Assembly: GCA_045605765.1 (NCBI GenBank)
Contig: JAZUQQ010000004.1
Location: 62,001 to 126,000 of the forward strand
Source of the DNA: SIG672 sp045605765
GTDB taxonomy: Bacteria > Bacillota > Clostridia > Oscillospirales > CAG-272
Direction: 5' to 3'
DNA: 64,000 nt
A program made the translations under genes and the position numbers. Under the pieces are notes generated by a model, which was given only the letters and a program-made list of their open reading frames with translations, was not told the DNA's origin and ran no database searches. How positions within the stretch are numbered: position 1 is the stretch's first letter; each line of letters opens with the position of its first letter. Positions 25,723 to 33,830 of the stretch are shown in pieces.

Positions 25723-25778
25723 TTTTCTTTACCTTCGTTTTTGTTTTTATTGTTTGTAAACGAAGAAAATTTATTCTT

Positions 25779-25810
25779 AAAAAAAATCGCCATTTGATGG
25801 CGATTTTTTT
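25779..25810 (-). terminator. Intrinsic terminator after the histidine phosphatase gene
   Basis: ATCGCCA-TTTGA-TGGCGAT flanked by seven A and seven T. It lies 6 bp after the phosphatase stop on the minus strand and before spoVAD. Confidence 0.9.
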
Positions 25811-25816
25811 ACACAT

Positions 25817-26458
25817 TTATATTTTGGCAGGAAATCTCGTGACAAGCTCTCCGAGGTGCTCGTCGTATCCTGCCATAATTTCGGTAAATTCCCTGTTTTC
25901 GTATTCAAAAACCGAAACGGAAGCGTTCGTTACCCAGCGTATGTTCTTCATCTCTTCAATCGGCTTTCCCGCGCAGTGGCATCTGAGCGATCTTATAGGC
26001 GTCGCGTGAGTTGCGATAACTACTGTCTTATCTTCGTTTTCATCGGCTATCCTTTTAAGCGCAGAGACAAAACGCACTTGAAGCTGTGCGACCGATTCCC
26101 CGCCATCACAGGTGACCCTGCCGATATCGTGAAGCCAAGTATTTCTGTATGTATCAAATTTTTCAAAAAGCTCGTCGAAATGCTTTCCCTCCCAAAGTCC
26201 CGCGTTTATCTCTCGCAGATCCTTATTCGGTATCGGAGATACGCCTATTTTATTTGCGATCGCCTGTCCGACCGCAAAGGCTCTTTTGAGATCACTCGTA
26301 TATACCTTATCCACCTTGTAATGTTCTGTGACGTATTCGGCGGTCTTTTTCGCCTGTAAAAGTCCGAGCTCGGACGGCGGGCTATCAAAATGACCTGCAA
26401 AGACCTCTTCTACGTTTGCCATACTTTGACCGTGTCTTATTATCAGAAATCGTGTCAC
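25817..26458 (-). CDS. Histidine phosphatase family protein
   Basis: The 213-residue product has the phosphohistidine motif LIIRHGQSMAN (His 9) and a second catalytic His in VIATHATPIRSL (about residue 153). It fits the broad phosphoglycerate-mutase-like superfamily; the substrate cannot be told. The start is GTG after AAGGA. A consensus promoter lies about 50 bp upstream and a terminator follows, so it is a single-gene unit. Confidence 0.9.
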   Translation of the reverse strand: MTRFLIIRHGQSMANVEEVFAGHFDSPPSELGLLQAKKTAEYVTEHYKVDKVYTSDLKRAFAVGQAIANKIGVSPIPNKDLREINAGLWEGKHFDELFEKFDTYRNTWLHDIGRVTCDGGESVAQLQVRFVSALKRIADENEDKTVVIATHATPIRSLRCHCAGKPIEEMKNIRWVTNASVSVFEYENREFTEIMAGYDEHLGELVTRFPAKI

Positions 26459-26508
26459 TTTATTTCCTTTCGCGCGTTAAAAACGCGTATTTTTAATCAT
26501 TCAACCTC

Positions 26509-26537
26509 ATTATATACCCTCTTTTTTCTTTTGTCAA
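26509..26537 (-). promoter_or_regulatory. Sigma-A promoter of the histidine phosphatase gene
   Basis: On the minus strand TTGACA (26537-26532) and TATAAT (26514-26509) are 17 bp apart, both exact consensus. A small CGCGTT/AACGCG hairpin lies in the leader (about 26472-26486). Confidence 0.88.
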
Positions 26538-26645
26538 CACACTAAAATACGGGGAACGTTTAAAATATTTACTTTTAACACTTTATTTCTGCTGAAAATT
26601 AGTATATAATGTCCTTATATAATGCGAAGGGGGGGATAATTGAAT

Positions 26646-27347
26646 ATGGTCATTTCAAGATTTGACATTTTTGCAGACGTCTCGAAAAAATCTGTTTTTC
26701 TCTTTTTTTCCGATCTGCACGGCTGCGACAACGCCCCTCTTTTCGAGGCTATAAAAAATATCTCCCACGACGCAGTTCTCGTCGGCGGAGACTTCGTTCA
26801 CGACGAAAAGAATTACGAAAGAGGTCTTGAGTTTCTAAAAGAAGTGTCTGCGCATAAAAAATGCTTCGTTTGTCTCGGAAATCACGACAGCTGTTTTCCA
26901 GGCGAAATACGTAGAGAGGTAATGTCAAGAGGCGCACATCTTCTTGACAATTCATTTACAGAGTTTCAAGGAATAAAGCTTGGAGGTCTGACCTCGGGCG
27001 AGTTTTATATGCCTGATATGAAGCCAAACCTCGCGTGGCTCAAAGAATTCTCGCGTCTTGACGGATTTAAGCTCCTTCTCTGCCACAGACCCGAATATTT
27101 TTCAAAATATATAAGAAAATTGCCTATCGACCTGACGCTTTCGGGTCACGCACACGGCGGACAGTGGAGAGTGGCTGGCAGAGGAATCTACGCTCCCGGT
27201 CAGGGGATATTCCCGAAATACACCTCGGGAATGTATGAAAACCGACTTATAGTCGGGAGAGGACTCGGAAATCCGCACATGATTCCGCGGATAAACAATC
27301 CGCCCGAGATACTCGTCATAGAAATAAAGCCCAAAATGGAGGAATAA
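26646..27347 (+). CDS. Metallophosphoesterase
   Basis: The 233-residue product has the calcineurin-like metal motifs in order: FFSDLHGCDN, VLVGGDFVHD, LGNHDS, LLCHRPEY and LSGHAHGGQWR. The last parts resemble YkuE/YaeI-type enzymes, but no N-terminal membrane helix is present. The substrate is unknown. The ATG at 26646 lies 10 nt after a G-rich ribosome site; a TTG two codons earlier (26640) is possible. A TATAAT at 26605-26610 with a poor -35 may be its promoter. It lies 2 bp before a lipoprotein gene. Confidence 0.9.
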   Translation: MVISRFDIFADVSKKSVFLFFSDLHGCDNAPLFEAIKNISHDAVLVGGDFVHDEKNYERGLEFLKEVSAHKKCFVCLGNHDSCFPGEIRREVMSRGAHLLDNSFTEFQGIKLGGLTSGEFYMPDMKPNLAWLKEFSRLDGFKLLLCHRPEYFSKYIRKLPIDLTLSGHAHGGQWRVAGRGIYAPGQGIFPKYTSGMYENRLIVGRGLGNPHMIPRINNPPEILVIEIKPKMEE

Positions 27348-27349
27348 AT

Positions 27350-29569
27350 ATGAAAAAGCTTTTGTCTTCAATTATAATACTCGCAACGCTCCTCACCATC
27401 CTTATCGGTTGCGTAAAGGAAAACGACACCGACGGCAGCGGTGGTGGATTCGTGATTCCGGAGGGAATGAACGGAAACGATGTTATAAAGCTTCTTCTGG
27501 CAAATCAGCGACTTGATTCTAAGCTCCTCAAAAACGACGGAGATATTTTTGAGGGCGGCGTAAGGGATATGAAAACCCTTGCAAGCCGCGCAGTGGCAAA
27601 TCTCCCTAAGGCAAGCCCTCTGTCGACCGTTATTGAGGGAGAACGCGGCGGAAAGGTCGAGATAGACGGAAGCACGTTCAAATGGAGTGACTTCAAGGAA
27701 AACTGCAACTCATACGATTATTTTGAAAACATCACCGGAAACATCGTTTTCTCTGCCGAGCTTGGCGCGGATCTTATAGACAACACAAAAAAGCACGTTC
27801 AGGTAGTAGACAAATGGGTTATGGTAGAAGGTGATAAATATTATCTGCACGTTGAAAAGAACTCCGAAACCATCTACTCTATGAGAAGCGGTCAGCTTGA
27901 AATGTGCAAACGCCATAAAAGACAGAACGGCGAAACCGTTTACGAGCTCTACATTTCAAACGATCTTGCCGAAACGAGAATGCTTTACGTTCCGGGTATA
28001 CGCTACGAATGGTCCGAAAAATTCAGAGATGGTCAGGCGCAGTACTTTGTAGCCGACAACTCAAAGGGCTTCTGGGAAACCGTTATCGTCGGAAAGTCGT
28101 ACGATAACTACAACGTTTCCTGTCTCGTTTTGAAAAACGACATCTGCTATGGCGCGTTCTACAATCCGTACGTACAGTCGGTGCAGCTCCTTCAAGCTAT
28201 GAGCAGTGACCGCGCAACCGACATTCTCTCTTTCAGTGATAGTGAGGATTCAGCAGGAATAACTCTCCATTTCGGCGGATTTGACGGAATCGGAAGCGTT
28301 GAAATAAGCACTACACCCGATAAGATCTCAAGCTCGGCTCACGACACGAACGGCAAAACGGTGATATATGACACCTCCGACAAAAACGAGATATGGGCAG
28401 TCCCGACAGGCGAGGAAAGCCCCATACTCAGACTGACCAACGGAAACGTTATTACTTCTTACACAGAACACCCGAATGGAAAAGTGAAAATCAACAACAT
28501 AACCGTAGGATACGGAATTGGAATATACACAGGCTCACTCGACATTACGGTATACGGTGAAACCGATAGCGAAAGATTTTCAAGCCTCAAAGAATTTCTT
28601 GCCGAGGCAGGACTCAGATGCAGACGCGATATTGACACGGTTCTCGGAGGAATAAGGCGCGCATACGTAGAGCTCGACGCGCTTATCAGTTACTACAAAT
28701 GGAACTCGAATAAGATCGCGACCGAGGATACGCTTGCTGCCGCCATCACTGCGGAGGATATAAAATTCGCAGATATGTTTTCAATGTACGACGCTATAAA
28801 AAACGCTGAGGTGATCGACTTTTCGGACAAGGAAGCAGTCGCTCTCAGTATCAATTTCGCACAGATAACCGAGATAAATATCGCATCTGCAAAATTCGAA
28901 AATATGTCGATTACCGTAGAGGGCATAGAGCTGACAGTAAACGACACCACTCTGTACGTTGAAAACGAGGAGTATACGGTCGGATTTGCTCTCGTCAGTA
29001 CGTCAAACACAGGGGACGGACTTATTCACATGACCTTTACAAACGACACTAAGATCGTTTATACCGACACGGATACATTTACGACAGGATCTGCCAATGC
29101 AAGCGTTACAATACCCGTACTGTCACCCGGAAATTATACCGTTGTTGCTTATATTTCGACCGCAGACTCGATACGCGCTTCGCAGTATGTTCCGCTCACC
29201 TTCACCGAAATAGATACAAAGCAGATCGACCTCGGAAGTACGGTGCTCGTTCCCTCTCAAAACGAAAAGGGTGAGATCGTACTCACCTACGTCGAAAATA
29301 TAGACGTCAATATTTCGCTCACCTCGCCCGACGAGCTTGACTATGTATCGCTTCGCGACCTTCTCGCCGAGGAGGCTTACAAATACGGCGTGGCGTCTGA
29401 CGCCCCTGTTGAAAAGCAGGACGCCGAGAGCGGTAACTTCTCTGCTCTTACGGGTGGCGAAAGCTCAATCGAAAGCGGGACTTACCGTCTTGCTTACAGC
29501 GTTGAAAACGGCGACGTAACGCTTGACGGATATATCTATGCAAATTATACCGCACTAAATGCTAAATAA
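27350..29569 (+). CDS. Large lipoprotein of unknown function
   Basis: A 739-residue protein with a lipoprotein signal: MKKLLSSI, a hydrophobic stretch, then LIGC (Cys 21), followed by an acidic Gly/Ser-rich linker. The rest is beta-rich and soluble by eye, with no enzyme motif recognised. The region about 505-640 (EINIASAKFENMSITVEG, then TYNFT-like segments and SPGNYTVVAYIS) reads like an Ig-like or fibronectin-like fold. It starts 2 bp after the phosphoesterase stop, so the two are probably co-transcribed. A perfect terminator follows. It is probably anchored to the outer face of the membrane. Confidence 0.85.
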   Translation: MKKLLSSIIILATLLTILIGCVKENDTDGSGGGFVIPEGMNGNDVIKLLLANQRLDSKLLKNDGDIFEGGVRDMKTLASRAVANLPKASPLSTVIEGERGGKVEIDGSTFKWSDFKENCNSYDYFENITGNIVFSAELGADLIDNTKKHVQVVDKWVMVEGDKYYLHVEKNSETIYSMRSGQLEMCKRHKRQNGETVYELYISNDLAETRMLYVPGIRYEWSEKFRDGQAQYFVADNSKGFWETVIVGKSYDNYNVSCLVLKNDICYGAFYNPYVQSVQLLQAMSSDRATDILSFSDSEDSAGITLHFGGFDGIGSVEISTTPDKISSSAHDTNGKTVIYDTSDKNEIWAVPTGEESPILRLTNGNVITSYTEHPNGKVKINNITVGYGIGIYTGSLDITVYGETDSERFSSLKEFLAEAGLRCRRDIDTVLGGIRRAYVELDALISYYKWNSNKIATEDTLAAAITAEDIKFADMFSMYDAIKNAEVIDFSDKEAVALSINFAQITEINIASAKFENMSITVEGIELTVNDTTLYVENEEYTVGFALVSTSNTGDGLIHMTFTNDTKIVYTDTDTFTTGSANASVTIPVLSPGNYTVVAYISTADSIRASQYVPLTFTEIDTKQIDLGSTVLVPSQNEKGEIVLTYVENIDVNISLTSPDELDYVSLRDLLAEEAYKYGVASDAPVEKQDAESGNFSALTGGESSIESGTYRLAYSVENGDVTLDGYIYANYTALNAK

Positions 29570-29573
29570 AAAC

Positions 29574-29600
29574 AAAAGGCTTGCCGACGGCAAGCCTTTT
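29574..29600. terminator. Bidirectional terminator between the lipoprotein gene and spoVAC
   Basis: AAAAGGCTTGCC-GAC-GGCAAGCCTTTT is a perfect 12-bp stem between convergent genes. Confidence 0.92.
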
Positions 29601-29605
29601 CCATA

Positions 29606-30058
29606 TCAGAACAATTTTACTATAAAGTAAACGATACCGCAAGCCACGCTTGCCGCAGTTCCGTACAAAATAACCGGACCCGCGATAATAAATATCTTTG
29701 CGCCGAGACCTAGTATCCAGCCTTCTGCTTTATTATCAATAGCTGGGGCTACTACCGAGTTCGCAAATCCGCTTATCGGAACGAGTGTTCCCGCGCCTGC
29801 GTGCTTGGCAATATTGTCAAAAATACCAAATCCCGTCAACACGGCAGTTATGACCACGATAGTTATCGAAGCGAGCGTTAACGAATATTCCTTGCTCACT
29901 CCAAGGTTTTGATACACCTCAAAAAAGAGCTGTCCGAGCGTACATATCGCACCGCCGATCAGAAACGCTTTCAGTATATTCACACCGATCTTAGATTTCT
30001 CGGCGCGCTTTGTGGCGTATTTCGGATAATATTTTTTATCTGTATCCTTTGCGTACAT
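29606..30058 (-). CDS. spoVAC: Stage V sporulation protein AC
   Basis: The product (150 residues from the chosen start) is a membrane protein with four to five helices. AFLIGGAICTLGQLFFEVYQ and AKHAGAGTLVPISGFANSVV match SpoVAC, the mechanosensitive part of the dipicolinate channel. The start is uncertain: ATG 30058 begins MYAKDTDKKYYPKYATKRAE, a charged N-terminus like that of the family, with a weak GTGGGTGA site; an in-frame ATG at 30142 is also open. It stands alone, 3.9 kb from spoVAD/spoVAE. Confidence 0.9.
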   Translation of the reverse strand: MYAKDTDKKYYPKYATKRAEKSKIGVNILKAFLIGGAICTLGQLFFEVYQNLGVSKEYSLTLASITIVVITAVLTGFGIFDNIAKHAGAGTLVPISGFANSVVAPAIDNKAEGWILGLGAKIFIIAGPVILYGTAASVACGIVYFIVKLF

Positions 30059-30126
30059 TTTATCACCCACTAAATTCTTTTGTTTTATATATTTGCAAAA
30101 AATATGATAATATTCTTCGTTTTCTA

Positions 30127-30155
30127 TTGCCTTATTATTCATTTTATGATAAAAT
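30127..30155 (+). promoter_or_regulatory. Probable sigma-A promoter of yqeG
   Basis: TTGCCT (30127-30132) and TAAAAT (30150-30155) are 17 bp apart, 31 bp before the yqeG ATG. The hexamers are imperfect. Confidence 0.55.
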
Positions 30156-30186
30156 GAGGAAAATAATTAAGCTAAGGGATTTTACT

Positions 30187-30726
30187 ATGTCAATTCTCAC
30201 ACCGAAAAGTTTTTTTCAGGATATATACCAGATAACACCCAAATTTTTAAAAGCAAACGGAATAAAGGCTATCGTCAGCGATATTGACAATACGCTCGTC
30301 ACCTACGAAGATCCCGAACCAACCGAGCAGCTCAGAATGTGGTTTAAGAGCCTCGAAGAAGCGGGAATAAAGCTCGCCTTCATATCGAACAACAAGGGAG
30401 ACAGAGTCGAGCTTTTCAATCGTTCGCTTGGTTATCACGCCTTTTCCAACGCGCACAAGCCACTCATCCGCACGATGCTTAAAGCTATCGAAACGCTTGG
30501 GGAGGGCAAGGAACACACCGCCGCACTCGGAGACCAGATACTTACCGATATCGTCGCGGGCAATAGGTCGAGAATACATACCATACTCGTACCGCCGATC
30601 AAGGACAAAACCAACCTTTTCTTCAAGATAAAACGTCTTCTTGAAAGAAGAACGGTAAAAAAATATTTAAAAGAACATCCGGAGGCAAATATAGATTATG
30701 AGCACACTGTTTGGGCCAAGTGGTAA
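30187..30726 (+). CDS. yqeG: YqeG family HAD-IIIA phosphatase
   Basis: The 179-residue product has HAD motif I VSDIDNTLVTYE, motif II AFISNNKGDRV and the late motif ALGDQILTDIVAGNR. It matches YqeG, a small phosphatase widespread in Bacillota whose substrate is not well defined. The ATG at 30187 follows an AAGGGA site and begins the conserved PKSFFQDIYQITPKFLK. A longer in-frame reading from 30010 overlaps the divergent spoVAC gene and is rejected. It overlaps the next gene by 29 bp. Confidence 0.92.
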   Translation: MSILTPKSFFQDIYQITPKFLKANGIKAIVSDIDNTLVTYEDPEPTEQLRMWFKSLEEAGIKLAFISNNKGDRVELFNRSLGYHAFSNAHKPLIRTMLKAIETLGEGKEHTAALGDQILTDIVAGNRSRIHTILVPPIKDKTNLFFKIKRLLERRTVKKYLKEHPEANIDYEHTVWAKW

Positions 30727-31546
30727 CAGCAAAGCCTTTTACGAGTCGGGTCTGAAACACACCTATCAGGCGCCGAAGTGGGTAAGTGATATGGGACTCG
30801 ATGCCTACGAATACTCGGCAGGCAACGGAGTTACAGGAAGTCTCGAAACCTTTGCCAAAATAGGTGCAGAGGCGAAAAAATATAATATAAAAATGTCCTT
30901 TCACACACCATATTTTATCTCTCTTTCGGGCGCAGACCCCGAAAAAAGACTGAAAAGTCTGTCGTATATCGGACAAAGCCTTGACGCATCCGAGATGTTG
31001 GGAGCGGATATCATAGTTATCCATATGGGCGGTGCCACTAAAATGAGCCGTACGGAAGGTATCGAGCTATCAAAGGACACTATGTTCAAAGCCCTTGAAG
31101 CCTTTCCCAACACAAAGATACGCTTTGGTCTTGAAACGATGGGAAAGCTCGGTCAACTCGGCACGCTCGAAGAGGTTCTTGACATCTGCAAGATGGACCC
31201 ACGCCTCTGTCCGGTCGTTGATTTCGGACATCTGAACGCGCGTAACATTGGAAATTATTTTGTCACCGAAGACGATTACCGCAGAGTTTTCGACCAAATA
31301 GGAAAAACGCTCGGATACGACTACGCCAACACCCTCCACTGTCATTTTTCAAAGATAGAATACACCGAAAAAGGCGAAAAGAAGCATCTTACGCTCGAAG
31401 ATACAGTTTACGGTCCCGAGTTCGAGCCGCTTATGGAGGCACTCGCCAAGGACAGATATTCGCCACGTATAATCTGCGAGTCAGACGGCACACAGGCGCG
31501 CGACGCACTTGAAATGAAAAAATATTACGAGAGGATAAAGTTATGA
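30698..31546 (+). CDS. AP endonuclease family 2 (Nfo-like) TIM-barrel protein
   Basis: The 282-residue product resembles endonuclease IV: MSTLFGPSGNSKAFYESG, SFHTPYFISLSG (metal His), IIVIHMGGA (metal His), GLETMGKLGQLGTLEEVLDI, PVVDFGHLNAR (Asp and His) and HCHFSKIEY. The metal-ligand order fits the Nfo/xylose-isomerase-like TIM barrel. True Nfo repairs abasic sites, but this shorter clade may do something else. It overlaps yqeG by 29 bp and pepP by 4 bp, so the three are coupled. Confidence 0.85.
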   Translation: MSTLFGPSGNSKAFYESGLKHTYQAPKWVSDMGLDAYEYSAGNGVTGSLETFAKIGAEAKKYNIKMSFHTPYFISLSGADPEKRLKSLSYIGQSLDASEMLGADIIVIHMGGATKMSRTEGIELSKDTMFKALEAFPNTKIRFGLETMGKLGQLGTLEEVLDICKMDPRLCPVVDFGHLNARNIGNYFVTEDDYRRVFDQIGKTLGYDYANTLHCHFSKIEYTEKGEKKHLTLEDTVYGPEFEPLMEALAKDRYSPRIICESDGTQARDALEMKKYYERIKL

Positions 31547-32601
31547 CGAAGAGAGAAAAGCTTATCGCATCCTTTCCGAAAAACATTGATGCGCTCATTG
31601 TAACACACGAGAAAAATCAACGCTATTTAACCGGCTTTGATTTCACAGACGGATATGTTATCGTAACACGCGAAAAATCGGCTCTTTTCACCGATTTCAG
31701 ATATATCGAGGCGGCAAATGCCGAGGTCGACCGCGACTACACCGTCTACATGTTCGAACGCGGAAACACGTGTGCTCTTATGACACAGTTTCTCAAAGAA
31801 AACAGTGTAAAAAATATCGGGTTTGAGAGTGCAACCCTGCCATACGACGACCGAGAAAGACTTTCTATGCTCCTTCCCGAATTTGAGCTTGTTCCCATTG
31901 GCGGACTTATCGAGAGGCTACGCGTTTTTAAATCGCAGGAAGAGGTCGAGAATATGATACGCGCACAGCGTATCGCAGAAGCGGCATTTGATCACATTCT
32001 TGGGTACATCTCACCGAGCATCACCGAGATAGACGTCGCACTTGAACTTGAATTTTTTATGAAAAAAAACGGTGCGGAGGCAATATCCTTCCCCACCATA
32101 TCGGTTTCGGGAAGCGCGTCGTCTATGCCTCACGGAGTTCCGAGAAACATAAAGCTTGAAAAGGGATTTCTAACGATGGACTTCGGTGCGGTATATAAGG
32201 GATACTGCTCGGATATGACGAGAACTGTCGTTATCGGCAAGTCAGACGAGGATATGAAAAAGGTATACAACACCGTTCTGCGCGCACAGACCGAGGCTCT
32301 TGCGGCTTACCGCGAAGGCATTACGGGCGGCGAAGCAGACAAGGTAGCACGCGATATAATCTACGCAGAAGGCTACGAGGGTTGCTTCGGACACTCGCTC
32401 GGTCACGGAGTAGGAATGGACGTTCACGAATCTCCGAGAGTCTACGGAGCAGATATGCTCGAAACGGGTCACGTTATCACCTGCGAGCCGGGAATTTATA
32501 TCCCCGGAAAGTACGGCTGTCGTATTGAGGATATGGTATATCTGTCCGAAAATGGAGCGGTAAATCTGACAAATTGTCCGAAAGAACTTATTGAAATATA
32601 A
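31543..32601 (+). CDS. Xaa-Pro aminopeptidase (M24B)
   Basis: The 352-residue product has a creatinase-like N-terminal domain (1-125) and a pita-bread M24 domain. The metal ligands are visible: MDFGAVYKGYCSDMTRT (two Asp), GHSLGHGVGMDVHESPR (His), ITCEPGIYI (Glu) and CRIEDMVYL (Glu). It cleaves N-terminal residues before proline. In Bacillota this gene often lies before efp, as here, fitting the link between proline peptides and EF-P. It overlaps the previous gene by ATGA. Confidence 0.93.
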   Translation: MTKREKLIASFPKNIDALIVTHEKNQRYLTGFDFTDGYVIVTREKSALFTDFRYIEAANAEVDRDYTVYMFERGNTCALMTQFLKENSVKNIGFESATLPYDDRERLSMLLPEFELVPIGGLIERLRVFKSQEEVENMIRAQRIAEAAFDHILGYISPSITEIDVALELEFFMKKNGAEAISFPTISVSGSASSMPHGVPRNIKLEKGFLTMDFGAVYKGYCSDMTRTVVIGKSDEDMKKVYNTVLRAQTEALAAYREGITGGEADKVARDIIYAEGYEGCFGHSLGHGVGMDVHESPRVYGADMLETGHVITCEPGIYIPGKYGCRIEDMVYLSENGAVNLTNCPKELIEI

Positions 32602-32639
32602 AAAAACTCAAAATAATTACTATTTTTAGTCAAAAAGGC

Positions 32640-32668
32640 TTGAAATTATTGTCACGATGAGTTATAAT
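32640..32668 (+). promoter_or_regulatory. Sigma-A promoter of efp
   Basis: TTGAAA (32640-32645) and TATAAT (32663-32668) are 17 bp apart, 46 bp before the efp ATG. Confidence 0.8.
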
Positions 32669-32714
32669 AAAATGTATTTTGATATAAACTTAGATATTTG
32701 GAGGTACTAAGACA

Positions 32715-33272
32715 ATGGTAGTAGCCGGAGATTTCAGAAACGGTCTCACATTTGAAATGGACGGAAAGGTAATGCAGGTAATCGAATTCCAGCATGTTAA
32801 GCCGGGTAAGGGCGCAGCTTTCGTAAGAACCAAGCTCCGCAACGTCATAACCGGTGCGGTTATCGAAACCTCTTTCAGCCCGACGGACAAGTTTGAAAAC
32901 GCATACGTCGAGAGAAAGGATATGCAGTATCTTTACTCGGACGGCGATCTTTATTACTTTATGGATCTTGAAAGCTACGAACAGATTCCGATCAACGGAG
33001 ATATTCTCGATGACAACTTCAAGTTCGTAAAAGAGGAAATGATCTGCAAGGTCGTTTCTTACAAAGGCAACGTATTCTCGGTTGAAGCTCCTATGTTCGT
33101 AGAGCTTGAAGTAACCGACACCGAGCCCGGATTTGCAGGAAACACCGCCCAGGGCGCTCTTAAACCCGCAACTCTTGAAACGGGAGCTCAGATCAAGGTT
33201 CCGCTCTTCATCAACATCGGTGACGTTCTCAAAATAGACACCAGAACGGGCGAATATCTATCCAGAGCATAA
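32715..33272 (+). CDS. efp: Elongation factor P
   Basis: The 185-residue product rescues ribosomes stalled at polyproline. VVAGDFRNGLTFEMDGKVMQ starts the KOW-like domain; the tip loop is KPGKGAAFVRTKLRN, carrying lysines where other species attach a modification. OB domains follow (ETSFSPTDKFENAYVERKDM; IKVPLFINIGDVLKIDTRTG). GGAGG lies upstream and the gene has its own promoter. Confidence 0.97.
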   Translation: MVVAGDFRNGLTFEMDGKVMQVIEFQHVKPGKGAAFVRTKLRNVITGAVIETSFSPTDKFENAYVERKDMQYLYSDGDLYYFMDLESYEQIPINGDILDDNFKFVKEEMICKVVSYKGNVFSVEAPMFVELEVTDTEPGFAGNTAQGALKPATLETGAQIKVPLFINIGDVLKIDTRTGEYLSRA

Positions 33273-33324
33273 TCTGAGCATAATTGCGCTAACGCTAAAA
33301 TTTATTGAAACGAGGTAAATCAAA

Positions 33325-33744
33325 ATGACACTTACCGAAAAGACTGCTTACATTAAAGGACTTATGGAAGGTCTCGATTTCAAGGCAGATACTCCCGAGA
33401 AGAAAATCCTTGCCGCGGTTATAGATCTTCTTGACGACATGGCTCTCGCAGTAACAGAGATCGAAGAAGATATCGATTATCTCAGCGACTATGCAGAAGA
33501 GCTTGACAGTGATCTCGGCGATGTTGAACGCGACATCTACGAGTGTGATGATGACGACTGCGACTGCTGCGACGACGATGATGAGGATTATTACGAGGCG
33601 GTTTGTCCTAAGTGTGGCGAGATCATCTATCTTGACGAGGATCTTCTCCAGTGCGACGATATTCTCTGCCCTGAGTGCGGAGAGAAGCTTATCTGTGAGC
33701 TCGACGACTGCGACTGCGACTGTTGCGAGGACTGCGATAAGTAA
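33325..33744 (+). CDS. CD1247-type acidic zinc-ribbon protein, Cys/Asp-rich
   Basis: The 139-residue product resembles the CD1247 N-terminal-domain family that commonly follows efp in Clostridia. Residues 1-70 are helical and acidic (KTAYIKGLMEGLDFKADTPE). Then come a CDDDDCDCCDDDDEDYYE stretch (about 74-90), a zinc ribbon with CPKC and CPEC (about 93-118), and a tail DDCDCDCCEDCDK. The ribbon is usual, but two Asp/Cys clusters around it are striking and suggest extra metal binding. The role of the family is unknown. It lies 52 bp after efp. Confidence 0.8.
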   Translation: MTLTEKTAYIKGLMEGLDFKADTPEKKILAAVIDLLDDMALAVTEIEEDIDYLSDYAEELDSDLGDVERDIYECDDDDCDCCDDDDEDYYEAVCPKCGEIIYLDEDLLQCDDILCPECGEKLICELDDCDCDCCEDCDK

Positions 33745-33763
33745 GACAGAGTTTTAAAACGCG

Positions 33764-33802
33764 AAGCGCCCGCTTTCCGGAAACGGACATCGGGCGCTTT
33801 AT
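33764..33802 (+). terminator. Intrinsic terminator after the CD1247-type gene
   Basis: AAGCGCCCG and CGGGCGCTT form a 9-bp GC-rich stem, with an inner TTTCCGGAAA hairpin, followed by a short T-rich run. Confidence 0.75.
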
Positions 33803-33830
33803 TCAAAAATCACGGAGAGGAGGTTTGGCT

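Noticed and set aside
25723..25780. Sigma-G promoter before spoVAD
   Set aside because: AGAATA and CAAACAA are present, but spacing and -10 match are poor, so it is not reported as a feature.
30010..30186. N-terminal extension of yqeG by 59 codons
   Set aside because: It covers the promoter and runs antisense through the start of spoVAC. AAGGGA and the conserved N-terminus place the start at 30187.
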